A stretch of DNA of 50,875 bases from contig CAMVRS010000008.1 in NCBI GenBank assembly GCA_947169935.1, positions 1 through 50,875 of the forward strand. The letters are read 5' to 3'. Source of the DNA: an uncultured Lachnospiraceae bacterium (GTDB taxonomy: Bacteria; Bacillota; Clostridia; Lachnospirales; Lachnospiraceae). The notes under the pieces are model-generated. The model did no database searches and was not told where the DNA came from. It saw nothing but the letters and a program-made list of their open reading frames with translations. The position numbers and the translations under genes are program-made. Each line of letters begins with the position of its first letter. Position 1 is the stretch's first letter. Shown here piece after piece: positions 24,701 through 34,072 of this stretch.

Positions 24701-25568
24701 GGAAAGCATAGCCGTTGACTGCAGCGATAAGAAATACGACAGCATTTATGTATGCAAGAATAAAGTTGCAAAGCCCAGGGTATTCATACCCGTATTTCCC
24801 GGCAGCAATTGCGAATACGACAGCGCGCGTGCTTTTGAAAGAGCGGGAGCAGAGCCTGTTATCAGGGTATTCAAGAACCGCGATGCACAGGATATCAAGG
24901 ATTCCGCAGCAGAATTTGCATCCGAGATAAGCAAGGCGCAGATGATAATGTTCCCCGGCGGTTTCTCCGCAGGTGATGAGCCCGACGGAAGCGCGAAGTT
25001 CTTTGCAACGGCATTCCGCAACGAGCGCATGAAGGAAGAAGTTGAGAAGCTCTTAAACGAGCGTGACGGTCTGGTACTTGGTATCTGTAACGGCTTCCAG
25101 GCTCTGATCAAGCTGGGTCTGGTACCTGAAGGCAGGATAGTGGGCCAGGATGAGAATTCACCTACACTGACCTTCAATACCATCAACAGACATATATCAA
25201 AGATGGCGTACTTAAGAGTATGTTCAAATAAGAGCCCCTGGCTGGCAAAGGCCACACTGGGCGGCGTTTATACCTCACCCGCATCCCACGGCGAAGGACG
25301 CTTTGTTGCACCCGAGGATGTTTACAGAAAGCTTTATGAGAACGGCCAGATAGCTACACGATACTGCGATCTGGAAGGTAATATAAGCATGGATGAAGAA
25401 TGGAACATCAACGGATCCATCTATGCTGTGGAAGGTATCACTTCTCCCGACGGAAGGGTATTCGGTAAGATGTGCCACTCCGAAAGAAGGGACAACGGCG
25501 TAGCCATGAACATCTATGGCGAACAGGATATGCTGATCTTTGAATCAGGCGTGGAGTATTTCAAATAA
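21753..25568 (+). CDS. purL: phosphoribosylformylglycinamidine synthase, single-chain
   Basis: This enzyme converts FGAR, ATP and glutamine to FGAM, the fourth step of purine synthesis. The product is 1271 residues, the clostridial single-chain type carrying both synthase and glutaminase parts. Features in order: WSDHCRHTTF and FKNETHNHPTEIEPFGGAAT of the first AIRS-like half, GRTGRDGCGGATGSS, GGKDSMSG of the second half, and a class I glutaminase from about residue 1010. The glutaminase has FPGSNCEYDSARAF, the catalytic Cys in LGICNGFQA and the SHGEGRF segment. GAAAGG, 6 bases before ATG 21753, sets the start. No other pur genes are in the window. Confidence 0.96.
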   Translation: MSGVKRIYVAKKKEYAVKDRELEHEIPGYLGIKGVKEIRVYIRYDIENVSEAVFETAARTVFSEPPVDQIYYEEIPVPEGARVFGVEYLPGQYDQRADSAEQCIRFLKEDEDPVIRTAVTYVISGDISDEEFERIKQYCINPVDSRETGMEKPATLITKYDEPEDVKIFDGFTSLDETALKSLYDSLGLAMTFKDFKHIQNYFAGEEKRDPSMTEIRVLDTYWSDHCRHTTFATELKDVSFGDGFYRTPIETSYLSYLDTREELYKDRDDKFVCLMDLALIAMKKLRHDGILTDMEESDEINACSIVVPVEIKPGDGIDPYTEEWLISFKNETHNHPTEIEPFGGAATCLGGAIRDPLSGRSYVYQAMRITGAADPTVPVSETLKGKLPQKKLVRGAAAGYSSYGNQIGLATGYAKEIYHPNYVAKRMEIGAVMGAAPRKNVKRLTSDPGDVIILLGGRTGRDGCGGATGSSKVHTEQSIEQCGAEVQKGNAPTERKLQRLFRRPEVSRLIRKCNDFGAGGVSVAIGELADGLTVDLDKVPKKYAGLDGTELAISESQERMAVVVDPADVAEFMKYADEENLEATEVAVVTKEPRLVLKWRGKDIVNLSRAFLNTNGAHQECSVAVDIPDEESSPLKKVISEKAAAALEAGDEKKAWLEVLSDLNVCSQKGLVEMFDASIGAASVYMPYGGKYQLSETQAMVAKLPMSGTDESDTVTMMSYGFDPYVSSWSPYHGAIYAVLASVAKIVAAGGEHKGIHFTFQEYFRRMSEDPARWSQPFAALLGAFDAQLGFGLASIGGKDSMSGTFNHIDVPPTLVSFAVDVAKQQDIITGEFKKPGDALVLFSVPKDEFDIPVYKDTLEIYDLVSSLIHSGKAKAAYVTDSYGIAAAVAKMGFGNGLGAEISSDVSTKDLFAGRIGDIILEMDSADADALEDNEFNAYIWKIGTVTDGDLIHGDVRLNAKDALDAWVKPLDKVFPHISGQTESIAVDCSDKKYDSIYVCKNKVAKPRVFIPVFPGSNCEYDSARAFERAGAEPVIRVFKNRDAQDIKDSAAEFASEISKAQMIMFPGGFSAGDEPDGSAKFFATAFRNERMKEEVEKLLNERDGLVLGICNGFQALIKLGLVPEGRIVGQDENSPTLTFNTINRHISKMAYLRVCSNKSPWLAKATLGGVYTSPASHGEGRFVAPEDVYRKLYENGQIATRYCDLEGNISMDEEWNINGSIYAVEGITSPDGRVFGKMCHSERRDNGVAMNIYGEQDMLIFESGVEYFK

Positions 25569-25571
25569 GAT

Positions 25572-26576
25572 ATGCTGATACGTGAAGAACTTGAAAAAGC
25601 CGAAAAGGAAAGGCTCAGCCCCTACGCTACACTGAGTATCAATACCAGGGGAAGAGAAAAGCCGGAGGAGCTCTGCGATATAAGGCCGGTCTTTGCACGT
25701 GACAGGGACAGGATAGTGCATTCAAAGGCGTTCCGAAGGCTTAAGGATAAGACGCAGGTATTCTTAAATCCCGAAGGGGATCATTACCGTACGCGTCTTA
25801 CCCATACCCTTGAGGTGTCACAGATAGCCAGGACCATAGCCAGGGCCCTTAAGATGAACGAGGAGCTGGTGGAGGCCATCGCCCTGGGACATGATCTGGG
25901 GCATACGCCCTTTGGCCATGCGGGAGAGAGGGCTTTGAACGAGGTCTGTCCTTTTGGCTTTGAGCATAATGTTCAGAGCGTGCGCGTGGTGGAAGTGCTG
26001 GAGCGCGATGGGGAAGGCCTGAATCTTACGGCTGAGGTCAAGGACGGAATGCTCAATCATCAGATGAAGTCCAGACCCTTTACCCTGGAAGGCCGCATAG
26101 TGCGTTATTCCGATAAACTGGCATACATACATCATGATATGGATGATGCCATCAGGGCTAAAGTTCTTACCGATAATGATGTACCGAAGGATATAGGTGA
26201 GATACTTGGGCATAAAACAAAGGAACGCCTGGATCACCTGATCCATAATATAATAGCTACCAGTCTTGACAAGGATGATATACTGATGGAACCGGAAGTG
26301 GAGAATGCGATGCTCCGCATGAGAAAGTTCATGTTCGAGAATGTATATCAGAATCCCATCGTTAAGGCGGAGGAATCAAAGGCGGAGTCTCTGGTAAAGA
26401 CTCTGTATGAGTATTACGCGAAAAATAAGGATAAGCTGCCTGATGAATACAAGCGGCTTATGGATAAAGGGGAGAGCGCGGAACAGGTGGCCTGTGATTT
26501 CATCGCATCGATGACGGATCATTTTGCCATCACCACTTATGAGGAACTGTACATACCCAAATCATGGCACGGCTGA
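25572..26576 (+). CDS. dgt: deoxyguanosinetriphosphate triphosphohydrolase-like protein
   Basis: This HD-domain dNTP triphosphohydrolase is expected to cleave dGTP or other dNTPs to nucleoside and triphosphate. The product is 334 residues, the short bacterial type. Metal-binding residues are visible in RTRLTHTLEVSQIART (first His) and ALGHDLGHTPFGHAGE (the HD pair, near 107), with a later Asp in RYSDKLAYIHHD. The N-terminal segment around RDRDRIVHSKAFRRLKDKTQV is typical. It begins 3 bases after purL and is followed by dnaG and rpoD, the common clostridial arrangement. Substrate preference cannot be read from the sequence. Confidence 0.93.
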   Translation: MLIREELEKAEKERLSPYATLSINTRGREKPEELCDIRPVFARDRDRIVHSKAFRRLKDKTQVFLNPEGDHYRTRLTHTLEVSQIARTIARALKMNEELVEAIALGHDLGHTPFGHAGERALNEVCPFGFEHNVQSVRVVEVLERDGEGLNLTAEVKDGMLNHQMKSRPFTLEGRIVRYSDKLAYIHHDMDDAIRAKVLTDNDVPKDIGEILGHKTKERLDHLIHNIIATSLDKDDILMEPEVENAMLRMRKFMFENVYQNPIVKAEESKAESLVKTLYEYYAKNKDKLPDEYKRLMDKGESAEQVACDFIASMTDHFAITTYEELYIPKSWHG

Positions 26577-26594
26577 TAATTTAGGAGGTGTGTT

Positions 26595-28370
26595 TTGCCC
26601 TTTTATCCTGAAGAATTAATAGAGGAGATAAGGCAGAGCACGGATATAGTACAGGTGATATCCGGCTTTGTGAATCTCAAACGCAAAGGGAGCAATTATT
26701 TCGGGCTCTGTCCTTTTCATAATGAGAAGACAGGGTCGTTCTCTGTTTCGGAGCCCAAGCAGATGTATTACTGCTTTGGCTGCCAGGCTACGGGAAACGT
26801 TTATACTTTCCTGATGAAGCATGAGAATATGAGCTTCGTGGAGGCAGTGCAGTATCTGGCCGAGAAAAACGGGATCAAGCTGCCGGAAGTAAACGAGACA
26901 GAAGAGAGCAAGAGAGCCCAAAGCCATAAAAAACGGCTTCTCCAGGCAAATACGGAAGCTGCTAAATATTTTTTTAAAGCACTGAGGTCGCCTCAGGGAG
27001 AGCTGGGACTTAATTATTTTAAGAACAGGCAGCTCAGCGAAGAAACCATGAATAAGTTCGGCCTGGGATATTCGCTGCAGTACAGTGATGACCTGACGAA
27101 GTATCTTTTAAAGCAGGGTTTTTCCATAGACGAGCTCAGGGATGCCGGGTTGTCGGTCTTTGATGAGAAGTACGGGGCAAGGGACAGATTCTACAACCGT
27201 GTGATGTTCCCCATCATGAACGGAAACGGCAAGGTCATAGGCTTTGGCGGCAGGGTCATGGGGGAAGGCGAGCCCAAATATTTAAACACCGCCGAAACGG
27301 AGATCTTTGAAAAGAGGAAGAATCTTTTCGGCCTGTATTATGCAAGGAGCAGCAGGGCGAAGAATTTTATACTCTGCGAAGGTTATATGGATGTTATAAG
27401 CCAGCATCAGGCGGGCTTTGACCAGGCAATGGCATCGCTGGGAACGGCATTTACCATTGATCAGGCCATGATACTTAAACGTTTCGGCAGGGATGTGCTT
27501 CTGGCTTATGACAGTGACGGAGCCGGCGTGAATGCGGCGCTCAAGGCGATAGCGATACTGCGCAGCTGCGGCATGCAGGGCAGGGTCATCAATATGAAGC
27601 CCTATAAGGATCCGGATGAATTCATAAAGAATCTGGGGGCTGAGGAATACGAGAAAAGGCTTGAAAAAGCCGAGAACGGCTTTTTGTTTGAGATAAGGAT
27701 CTTACGCGAAAATTTTGACTTTTCGGATCCCGCTTCAAAGACAGCTTTCTTTAACGAAGTGGCAAAGAAACTCTGTATCTTTGAGGAAGAGATGGAGCGG
27801 GAAAATTATATCGAAGCGGTTAGTGTGAAATATGGGATCCCCATGGATGCCCTTAAAAAGCAGGTCATCAATCTGGTGCTTAAAGGAGGCGTGAAGCTGC
27901 CTGATATCTATGCCGAAAGGCAGACGGATAATACGGCAGCGCGGCCCAAGTCTGAGGACAATGATAAATACGCCCAGAGAGTGCTGCTTACATGGTTATC
28001 CGAGGAACCCGGACGATATGAAGGGATCAGTGATCTCATAGATGCAGACGATTTTACGGACCCTATTTATCACAGGGTCGCCGAAAGGATGCTGCGCGAC
28101 ATGAAGGAGGGGCCTCCCAATCCCGCTGCTATCATCAATATGTTTGAGGATGCGGATGAACAGCAGCAGGCGGGAACGGTCTTCCACACGAAACTGGACG
28201 CCATCGTGACAGACGAAGAAAAAGAAAAAGCTTTCCGGGATATAGTCCTTAAGGTAAAGCAGGAGCGTTTTGATCATGATGCGGCAGCAGCGGAAGGTGG
28301 ACTGAGCCTGGAGCAGAAACTGGCGCAGAAGCGTCTGATAGAAGAGCTGCGAAAACGTATGAGGACGTGA
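26595..28370 (+). CDS. dnaG: DNA primase
   Basis: This enzyme makes RNA primers at the replication fork together with the replicative helicase. The product is 591 residues, standard length. The CHC2 zinc finger has C39, H42, C60 and C63. The TOPRIM core has EGYMDV and YDSDGAG. The remaining C-terminal region is the helicase-interacting domain. Translation begins at TTG (26595), supported by TAGGAGGTG 5-6 bases upstream. The rare start may help keep primase low relative to rpoD. It is the middle gene of dgt-dnaG-rpoD. Confidence 0.96.
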   Translation: MPFYPEELIEEIRQSTDIVQVISGFVNLKRKGSNYFGLCPFHNEKTGSFSVSEPKQMYYCFGCQATGNVYTFLMKHENMSFVEAVQYLAEKNGIKLPEVNETEESKRAQSHKKRLLQANTEAAKYFFKALRSPQGELGLNYFKNRQLSEETMNKFGLGYSLQYSDDLTKYLLKQGFSIDELRDAGLSVFDEKYGARDRFYNRVMFPIMNGNGKVIGFGGRVMGEGEPKYLNTAETEIFEKRKNLFGLYYARSSRAKNFILCEGYMDVISQHQAGFDQAMASLGTAFTIDQAMILKRFGRDVLLAYDSDGAGVNAALKAIAILRSCGMQGRVINMKPYKDPDEFIKNLGAEEYEKRLEKAENGFLFEIRILRENFDFSDPASKTAFFNEVAKKLCIFEEEMERENYIEAVSVKYGIPMDALKKQVINLVLKGGVKLPDIYAERQTDNTAARPKSEDNDKYAQRVLLTWLSEEPGRYEGISDLIDADDFTDPIYHRVAERMLRDMKEGPPNPAAIINMFEDADEQQQAGTVFHTKLDAIVTDEEKEKAFRDIVLKVKQERFDHDAAAAEGGLSLEQKLAQKRLIEELRKRMRT

Positions 28371-28392
28371 AAAAGCAAAGGAGTGTGTAAAA

Positions 28393-30420
28393 ATGGCTGC
28401 AAAAGATAAAAAGAAGGAAGTTGAAAAAAAGATGAGTAAGGATCCTAAGGCAAAAACTGCTGCGAAGAGTGCGTCACCCGCAAAGAAGGAGACTGCAAAG
28501 AAGGCGACGCCTGCTAAGGCTGCTGCTAAAAACGCAGCACCTGCAAAGAAAGAGACCGCGGTAAAGAAAGCGGCTCCCGCGAAGAAGGCAGCGGTTGCAG
28601 TAAAGGCTGCTCCCGCAAAGACCGCAGCACCTGTAAAGAAAGCGGCCGAAAAGAAGGCAGCTCCTGCAAAGAAGGCTGTGCCCGCAAAGAAAGAGGCTGC
28701 AGTAAAGAAAGAAACAGCAGTAAAGAAAGCAGCTCCCGCAAAGAAGGAGACTGCAAAGAAGGCAGAAACCGCAAAAAAGGAGACAGCCGAAAAAAAGGCA
28801 GCTCCCGCAAAGAAGGCTGAAGCCGTAAAGAAAGAGCCTGTTAAAAAGGCAGAGCCCGTAAAGAAAGAAACTGCAAAGAAAGCAGCTCCCGCTAAGAAGG
28901 AGGCTGAAGCAGTAAAGAAAAATACTGCGGAGCCTGCAAAGAACAGCGCTAAAAAGGAGACCGCAGTGAAGGCGGAAGCAAAGCCTGCAGCAAAAAAGAA
29001 TGATAATACGAAGAAAGGTGCTGCAAAGAAAGCAGATAAAAAGGCTGATAAGAAAGTGACGGAAGAAGAGGATGAATTCATGCTTCCCGAAGATGATTTT
29101 GATGAAGAAGAGAATGATCCAAACGATCCCGAAGCAGCAGCCCTGAGAGAGACCCTTTTTGAGGAGAAACTCAAGAGCCTCATCAGCAGCGCCAAGAAAG
29201 CCGGATATATGGAGTATCAGGAAGTGATCGATACTTTTACCGAGCTGAACCTGGATGAGGAACAGTTTGACCGTATCTGGGATGCGCTGGATAAGAATCA
29301 TATCGTTCTGCGCATGGAGCAGATAGATGATGATGATATCCCCGATGAAGAGCTGGCAATCGAAGAGGGCGCCGAGCTCGAATATGATATGGAGAATCTT
29401 GAGGCGGGCGTTACCGACGGTGCCAATATAGAGGATCCCGTACGTATGTACTTAAAGGAGATCGGACGTGTTCCCCTGCTTTCCGCCGAAGAAGAGATCG
29501 AGCTGGCAAAGCGCATGGAACTGGGAATGGAAGCTGCCGAGAAGAACAAGGATCTGAACACAAAGCTTGCCAAGCTTTTGGAGAGCGAAAAGAGCGATAA
29601 GAAAGGCAAGAATGCCAAGAGCGCTTCCGAGATCGCAGCAAAGAAAGCCGAGCTTAAAAAGAAGATCGCGGAGAATGATGCGAAGATCGCTTCCGGAAAG
29701 ACTGCAGGACAGGAGCTTTCACAGGCTAACTTAAGGCTGGTCGTAAGTATCGCAAAGCGTTACGTAGGCCGCGGCATGCTCTTCCTTGATCTTATCCAGG
29801 AAGGCAATCTGGGTCTTATCAAGGCAGTTGAAAAGTTCGATTACCGCAAGGGCTATAAGTTCTCGACCTACGCTACATGGTGGATCCGTCAGGCCATTAC
29901 CCGTGCCATAGCGGATCAGGCAAGGACCATAAGAATACCCGTGCATATGGTTGAGACCATTAACAAGATAATACGTATCAACAGACAGCTGCTTCAGGAA
30001 CTTGGACGTGAGCCTGCACCTTCGGAGATAGCAGAGCGCATGGATATGCCTGAAGACCGTGTAAGGGAGATCCTTAAGATCTCACAGGAACCCGTATCAC
30101 TGGAAACGCCTATCGGTGAAGAGGAAGACAGCCATCTGGGCGATTTCATCCAGGACGATAACGTACCCGTTCCCGCTGATGCTGCTGCATTTACACTGCT
30201 TCGTGAGCAGCTTAACGAGATACTGGATACACTTACCGACAGGGAGCGCAAGGTGCTGACACTGCGTTTCGGTCTTATCGACGGACGTGCACGTACACTG
30301 GAAGAGGTTGGCAAGGAATTCTCCGTTACCCGTGAACGTATACGACAGATCGAAGCCAAGGCACTCAGAAAGCTGCGTCATCCCAGCCGCAGCAAGCGTA
30401 TAAAGGATTTTCTGGACTGA
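28393..30420 (+). CDS. rpoD: primary sigma factor RpoD with long Lys/Ala-rich N-terminal tail
   Basis: This is the housekeeping sigma-70 factor. The product is 675 residues, roughly twice the length of a compact Firmicute SigA. Residues 1 to about 220 are low-complexity repeats of Lys, Ala, Pro, Thr and Glu (units like [18 protein letters not shown]), histone-H1-like. An acidic patch (about 220-245) follows. The ordinary sigma factor comes next: region 1.1 ([20 protein letters not shown]), 1.2 ([16 protein letters not shown]), region 2 ([30 protein letters not shown]), region 3, and region 4 ([19 protein letters not shown]). A second Lys-rich spacer lies between 1.2 and 2. AAAGGAGTG precedes the ATG. 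The tail is in frame and coding-like throughout. Confidence 0.97.
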   Translation: MAAKDKKKEVEKKMSKDPKAKTAAKSASPAKKETAKKATPAKAAAKNAAPAKKETAVKKAAPAKKAAVAVKAAPAKTAAPVKKAAEKKAAPAKKAVPAKKEAAVKKETAVKKAAPAKKETAKKAETAKKETAEKKAAPAKKAEAVKKEPVKKAEPVKKETAKKAAPAKKEAEAVKKNTAEPAKNSAKKETAVKAEAKPAAKKNDNTKKGAAKKADKKADKKVTEEEDEFMLPEDDFDEEENDPNDPEAAALRETLFEEKLKSLISSAKKAGYMEYQEVIDTFTELNLDEEQFDRIWDALDKNHIVLRMEQIDDDDIPDEELAIEEGAELEYDMENLEAGVTDGANIEDPVRMYLKEIGRVPLLSAEEEIELAKRMELGMEAAEKNKDLNTKLAKLLESEKSDKKGKNAKSASEIAAKKAELKKKIAENDAKIASGKTAGQELSQANLRLVVSIAKRYVGRGMLFLDLIQEGNLGLIKAVEKFDYRKGYKFSTYATWWIRQAITRAIADQARTIRIPVHMVETINKIIRINRQLLQELGREPAPSEIAERMDMPEDRVREILKISQEPVSLETPIGEEEDSHLGDFIQDDNVPVPADAAAFTLLREQLNEILDTLTDRERKVLTLRFGLIDGRARTLEEVGKEFSVTRERIRQIEAKALRKLRHPSRSKRIKDFLD

Positions 30421-31125
30421 TGATAAGACTCTCCGAGCGAATGGAGGCGGTGGCTGCCCTTTGTGAAAAGGGGAGCTGACGTGGGCTGCGATCACGGCTA
30501 CGTCAGCATATATCTGGTACAGAATGGGATTTTTGAAAAGATGCTGGCCATGGATCTGCGGGAAGGCCCGTTATCCGCGGCCAGATCGCATACAGAAGAA
30601 GAGGGACTGGCAGGAAAGATAGAATGCAGGCTCTCCGACGGGCTTTCGCAATACCGCAGCGGTGAAGCGGATGCGCTTATCTGTGCGGGCATGGGCGGTG
30701 AGCTGATGCGCCGCATATTATACGAGGGTGCGGAAAAGCTTAAGGGTATGCGGCAGCTGATACTGCAGCCCCAGTCGGAGGTAAGGCAGCTTCGGGAATA
30801 CTTAAGGGATACAGGCTTTGTGATAGCTGCCGAAGATATTGTTTTTGAGGACGGGAAGTTTTATCCCATGTTCAGGGCAGTACCGGGTGAATGGGAAGCA
30901 GATCCCGGGGATGAGGAGCTTTTTCTGGAATTCGGGAAACAGACGCTTACCGGCAGACATCCGGTGCTTAAGCGTTTCCTGGAGCACAGGATAGTCACCG
31001 AAGATACAGTGAGAGAGCAGCTTAAAGAAGCGGCAGTATCCGGCAGCGAAAAAGCTGCAGAGCGTCTTAAACTGCAGGATAAGGAGATCGGACTGCTTAA
31101 GAGAGCGCTTTCTTACTACAAGTGA
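30420..31125 (+). pseudogene. trmK: tRNA (adenine-22-N1)-methyltransferase TrmK with apparent N-terminal frameshift
   Basis: The main frame (30463-31125, 220 residues from GTG) is a TrmK-family SAM methyltransferase: ADVGCDHGYVSIYL (SAM loop), AMDLREGPL, ICAGMGGELMRRIL and LILQPQSEV. The family's N-terminal helix is missing from that frame but is encoded just upstream in another. An ATG overlapping the rpoD stop (30420) reads [19 protein letters not shown] and then hits TGA at 30477. Joining the two needs a +1 shift (or loss of 3n+2 bases) near 30474. Possible causes are a sequencing error, a real mutation, recoding, or genuine reinitiation at GTG 30463. The catalytic domain is intact, so activity may persist. 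Confidence 0.75.
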
Positions 31126-31139
31126 TGAAAGGAGCGTGT

Positions 31140-31922
31140 ATGGAGCTAAAAGATGTCATCGCAATGCTTGAACAGCTTTCACCGCCGTCATTTGCCGAAA
31201 GCTGGGATAACAGCGGCCTGATGTGCGGCAGGGCCGGTAAGGAAGTAAAGAGCATACTTCTGTCCGTGGATGCCACAGATGAAGTGGTGGAGGAAGCCGT
31301 GCTCACAGGCGCAGATCTTTTGCTCACACACCATCCTCTTATTTTTCCAAATGTATCACATATAACGGAAGACGATCACGTGGGGCGCAGGCTCTTAAAA
31401 CTTATATCCGCAGATGTGGCCTGCTATGCGATGCACACGAATTTTGATGTGATGGGCATGGCAGATGAAGCGGCGGACCGGCTGCAGCTTGAGGACCGTG
31501 AAGTATTGCAGGTGACCTATGAGGACGCCATAGCCAATGAAGGTATAGGCCGCGTGGGTAATCTGAGCAGGGAGATGCGCATCAAGTACTGCTGCGAGCT
31601 GGTCAAGGAAGCTTTTATACTTGATAACGTAAGGCTCTTCGGCGATCCGGAGACAAAGATAAGACGTGTGGCCATAGCGCCGGGATCCGGAGCGGATATG
31701 ATACCTTATGCGATAAAGGCAGGGGCACAGCTTCTGATAACAGGCGATATATCGCATCATAAGGGCATAGATGCCGTGGCAGAAGGCTTAAGCGTTATAG
31801 ATGCGGGTCATTACGGGATCGAAAAGATATTTGTAAGCTATATGAAGGACTATTTCAGAAAGAAGATGCCTGACATGAATATCATGGCGGCGTCACAGAA
31901 AGAACCGTTCATCGTACTTTAA
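31140..31922 (+). CDS. Nif3-like dinuclear metal center protein
   Basis: The product is 260 residues, NIF3/YqfO family. Metal-binding residues are visible in LLTHHPLIF, the VACYAMHTNFDVM segment and, near the C-terminus, GDISHHKGIDA and DAGHYGIE. The N-terminus LEQLSPPSFAESWDNSGLMCG is characteristic. Biochemical function in bacteria is unsettled; it is commonly found beside trmK, as here. ATG 31140 is chosen over 31122 because AAAGGAG lies 5 bases before it. The 31122 ATG would overlap the trmK stop. Confidence 0.92.
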   Translation: MELKDVIAMLEQLSPPSFAESWDNSGLMCGRAGKEVKSILLSVDATDEVVEEAVLTGADLLLTHHPLIFPNVSHITEDDHVGRRLLKLISADVACYAMHTNFDVMGMADEAADRLQLEDREVLQVTYEDAIANEGIGRVGNLSREMRIKYCCELVKEAFILDNVRLFGDPETKIRRVAIAPGSGADMIPYAIKAGAQLLITGDISHHKGIDAVAEGLSVIDAGHYGIEKIFVSYMKDYFRKKMPDMNIMAASQKEPFIVL

Positions 31923-31937
31923 AAGGGGGTTACTAAC

Positions 31938-33593
31938 ATGATAACGATCAAAGTAAACGGGGAAGCAAAGCAGTATCCGGAAGGTACGGACTACAGGCAG
32001 GTGGCGGCAGACTTTCAGGATAAGGAAGATGCGGTCATAGGACTGGTGCTGGAAGACGGCCGGATAAGGGAACTTAAAAAGAAGATAAAGCAGGACGCAG
32101 AAGTGAGCTTTATCACCTTAAAGCGTTCCAGCGGACACAAGGCGTATGTGCGTACCGCCATACTGATCATGGTCAAGGCCATCGATGATGTACTGGAGCA
32201 TGATAAGTCAAAGCAGGTGAAAGTGGAATTCGCCATCGGCAACGGTTATTATATAAGCCCCAAGGGCGGGCTCAGGGTGGATCAGGCTTTTTTGGATAAG
32301 CTGGATAAGCGCATGAGAGAGCTTATCGCAGCGGCTGTTCCCATTGAAAAGCGCTCCCTGGCAACAGATGAGGCAAGGGAACTTTTTGCTAAGGCAGGCA
32401 TGGCCGATAAGAACAGGCTCTTCCGTTTTCGCCGCAGTTCTACGGTAAATGTATACAGCCTGGATGGCTATGATGATTATTATTACGGATATATGCTGCC
32501 GGACACCTCATATATCACGCAGTTTGGGCTTGAGACTTATGAAGACGGTTTCATGCTGGTGCTGCCCGAGGCTTCCGAGCCGGATGTATTAAAGCCTTTC
32601 GTACCCAGACCGGGACTTTTCGGAGCGCTTAAGACTGCTGATGACTGGGGAGCTAAGCTTGGCATTGACTGCGTAGGTGATCTTAATGAGAAGATATGCA
32701 GCGGCGGTCTGAGCGAGGTTGTTCTGGCACAGGAAGCATTACAGGAGCGCCGTATAGGTGAGATCGCCAGAAAGATAGTGGAAAGAGGCGGAGTTAAGTT
32801 CGTTATGATAGCCGGCCCCTCCTCTTCGGGAAAGACTACCTTCTCCCACAGGCTTTCCGTACAGCTTGCTTCTTACGGTTTAAAGCCACATCCCATCGGC
32901 GTTGACGATTATTTCAAGAACCGTCAGGATACGCCCAGGGATGAAGACGGCAATTACAATTTTGAATGCCTGGAAGCAATAGATGTGGAACTGTTCAATT
33001 CCGATATGGTGAAGCTCTTAAACGGTGAGACCGTAGAGCTCCCCAGCTTTAATTTCAAGAACGGACAGAGAGAATACAAGGGCAATTACAAAAAACTTGG
33101 TAAGGACGATGTACTGGTCATAGAGGGCATACACGGGCTCAACGATAAGATGAGCCATGCACTGCCCACAGAGAGTAAATTCAAGATATACATATCCGCT
33201 CTTACCAGCCTTAACGTGGATGAGCATAACCGCATACCCACCACCGACGGCAGACTGTTGCGAAGACTGGTCAGGGATGCGCGTACCAGAGGTGCCAGTG
33301 CACAGCGTACCATATCCATGTGGCCTTCGGTAAGAAGAGGCGAGGAAGAGAATATCTTCCCCTTCCAGGAAAGTGCGGATGAGATATTCAATTCGGCGCT
33401 CATCTATGAGCTGGCAGTGCTTAAGCAGTTTGCTGAACCCCTGCTGTTTTCGGTAATGCCGGGTGAGCCTGAATATCATGAAGCCAAGAGGATGCTCAAA
33501 TTCCTTGAGTATTTCCTTGGCGTAAGTACGGAGGATCTCCCCAACAATTCCATTGTAAGGGAATTTGTGGGCGGAGGCTGCTTCGGACTGTAA
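31938..33593 (+). CDS. TGS-domain / uridine-kinase-like fusion (nucleoside kinase)
   Basis: The product is 551 residues, with a layout known from clostridia. An N-terminal TGS-like ubiquitin-fold (about 1-62) is followed by a second-additional-domain-like region as in threonyl-tRNA synthetase (about 70-225; VEFAIGNGYYIS). A C-terminal uridine-kinase-like P-loop domain (about 285-490) has IAGPSSSGKTTFS near 293. Later motifs are HPIGVDDYFKNR (substrate region) and VLVIEGIHGLN (Walker B area). It probably phosphorylates a nucleoside; the substrate and the purpose of the synthetase-like half are unknown. Good AAAGGGGGT ribosome site. Confidence 0.9.
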   Translation: MITIKVNGEAKQYPEGTDYRQVAADFQDKEDAVIGLVLEDGRIRELKKKIKQDAEVSFITLKRSSGHKAYVRTAILIMVKAIDDVLEHDKSKQVKVEFAIGNGYYISPKGGLRVDQAFLDKLDKRMRELIAAAVPIEKRSLATDEARELFAKAGMADKNRLFRFRRSSTVNVYSLDGYDDYYYGYMLPDTSYITQFGLETYEDGFMLVLPEASEPDVLKPFVPRPGLFGALKTADDWGAKLGIDCVGDLNEKICSGGLSEVVLAQEALQERRIGEIARKIVERGGVKFVMIAGPSSSGKTTFSHRLSVQLASYGLKPHPIGVDDYFKNRQDTPRDEDGNYNFECLEAIDVELFNSDMVKLLNGETVELPSFNFKNGQREYKGNYKKLGKDDVLVIEGIHGLNDKMSHALPTESKFKIYISALTSLNVDEHNRIPTTDGRLLRRLVRDARTRGASAQRTISMWPSVRRGEEENIFPFQESADEIFNSALIYELAVLKQFAEPLLFSVMPGEPEYHEAKRMLKFLEYFLGVSTEDLPNNSIVREFVGGGCFGL

Positions 33594-33628
33594 AGGCGCG
33601 TCAGGGCGCAGATCAATTTAATAAAAAT

Positions 33629-33968
33629 GCAAGAGAGACGGATGGTCGCGGGCGCATATGCGCGTGAGGAAAGTCCGGGCTTCGCAGGGCAGGATGCCGG
33701 ATAACGTCCGGTGGAGGCGACTCCAAGGAAAGTGCAACAGAGAAAAGACAGCCTCTATTTAAGAGGTAATGGTGAAACGGCAGTGTAAGAGACTACCGCC
33801 GTTGCGGTAACGCAGCGGGTCAATGCAAACCCCATCCGAAGCAAGACCAAATACGGGAGAGATACACCGGCCCGGCGTTCTCCCGGGTGGGTCGCTTGAG
33901 CCGCAGGGTAACCTGCGGACTAGATAGATGATCATCCAAGACATAACCCGGCTTATAGTCTCTCTTGC
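33629..33968 (+). ncRNA. rnpB: RNase P RNA
   Basis: About 340 nt. The closing helix GCAAGAGAGAC (33629-33639) pairs with GTCTCTCTTGC (33958-33968). The invariant GAGGAAAGTCCGGGCT segment follows at about 33665, then GTGCAACAGAGAAAAGAC (P4-region partner side), GGTGAAACGGCAGTG and AGATAGATGATCATCC near the 3' end. The layout fits a class A bacterial RNase P RNA, which cleaves 5' leaders from pre-tRNA. No clear promoter is seen just upstream, so it may be read through from the nucleoside kinase gene. Confidence 0.96.
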
Positions 33969-33976
33969 TTTTTTTT
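33958..33976 (+). terminator. T-run terminator of rnpB
   Basis: The 3' strand of the closing helix is followed directly by a run of about nine T residues (33969-33977), so the RNA's own P1 helix can act as the terminator stem. Confidence 0.7.
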
Positions 33977-34014
33977 ATTTCACGTGCTATATATTATGTA
34001 AACCTAGTGATCCT

Positions 34015-34042
34015 GTCATTCTGAGCGATAGCGAAGAATCTT
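34015..34042 (+). repeat. variant GTCATCCTGAGCG-family repeat
   Basis: GTCATTCTGAGCGATAGCGA plus AGAATCTT: a slightly diverged copy between rnpB and rarA. The rest of this gap (33978-34072) shows nothing else recognisable. Confidence 0.85.
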
Positions 34043-34072
34043 GAGAGACTAAATTTTGAGATAAAGCAAACT

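Noticed and set aside
26595-26597. dnaG start as a truncated gene because it lacks ATG
   Set aside because: TTG is preceded by a strong TAGGAGGTG site and the protein begins exactly where primases begin.
27996-29301. Long minus-strand open frames (275 and 399 codons) opposite dnaG/rpoD
   Set aside because: They mirror the Lys/Ala codon repeats of the RpoD tail, are themselves low-complexity (Phe/Ala/Ser or Cys/Leu rich), and lack ribosome sites and promoters.
30463-30480. Programmed -1 frameshift at the A AAG GGG heptamer in trmK
   Set aside because: The downstream domain lies in the +1 frame relative to the upstream fragment, so a -1 slip would not join them.
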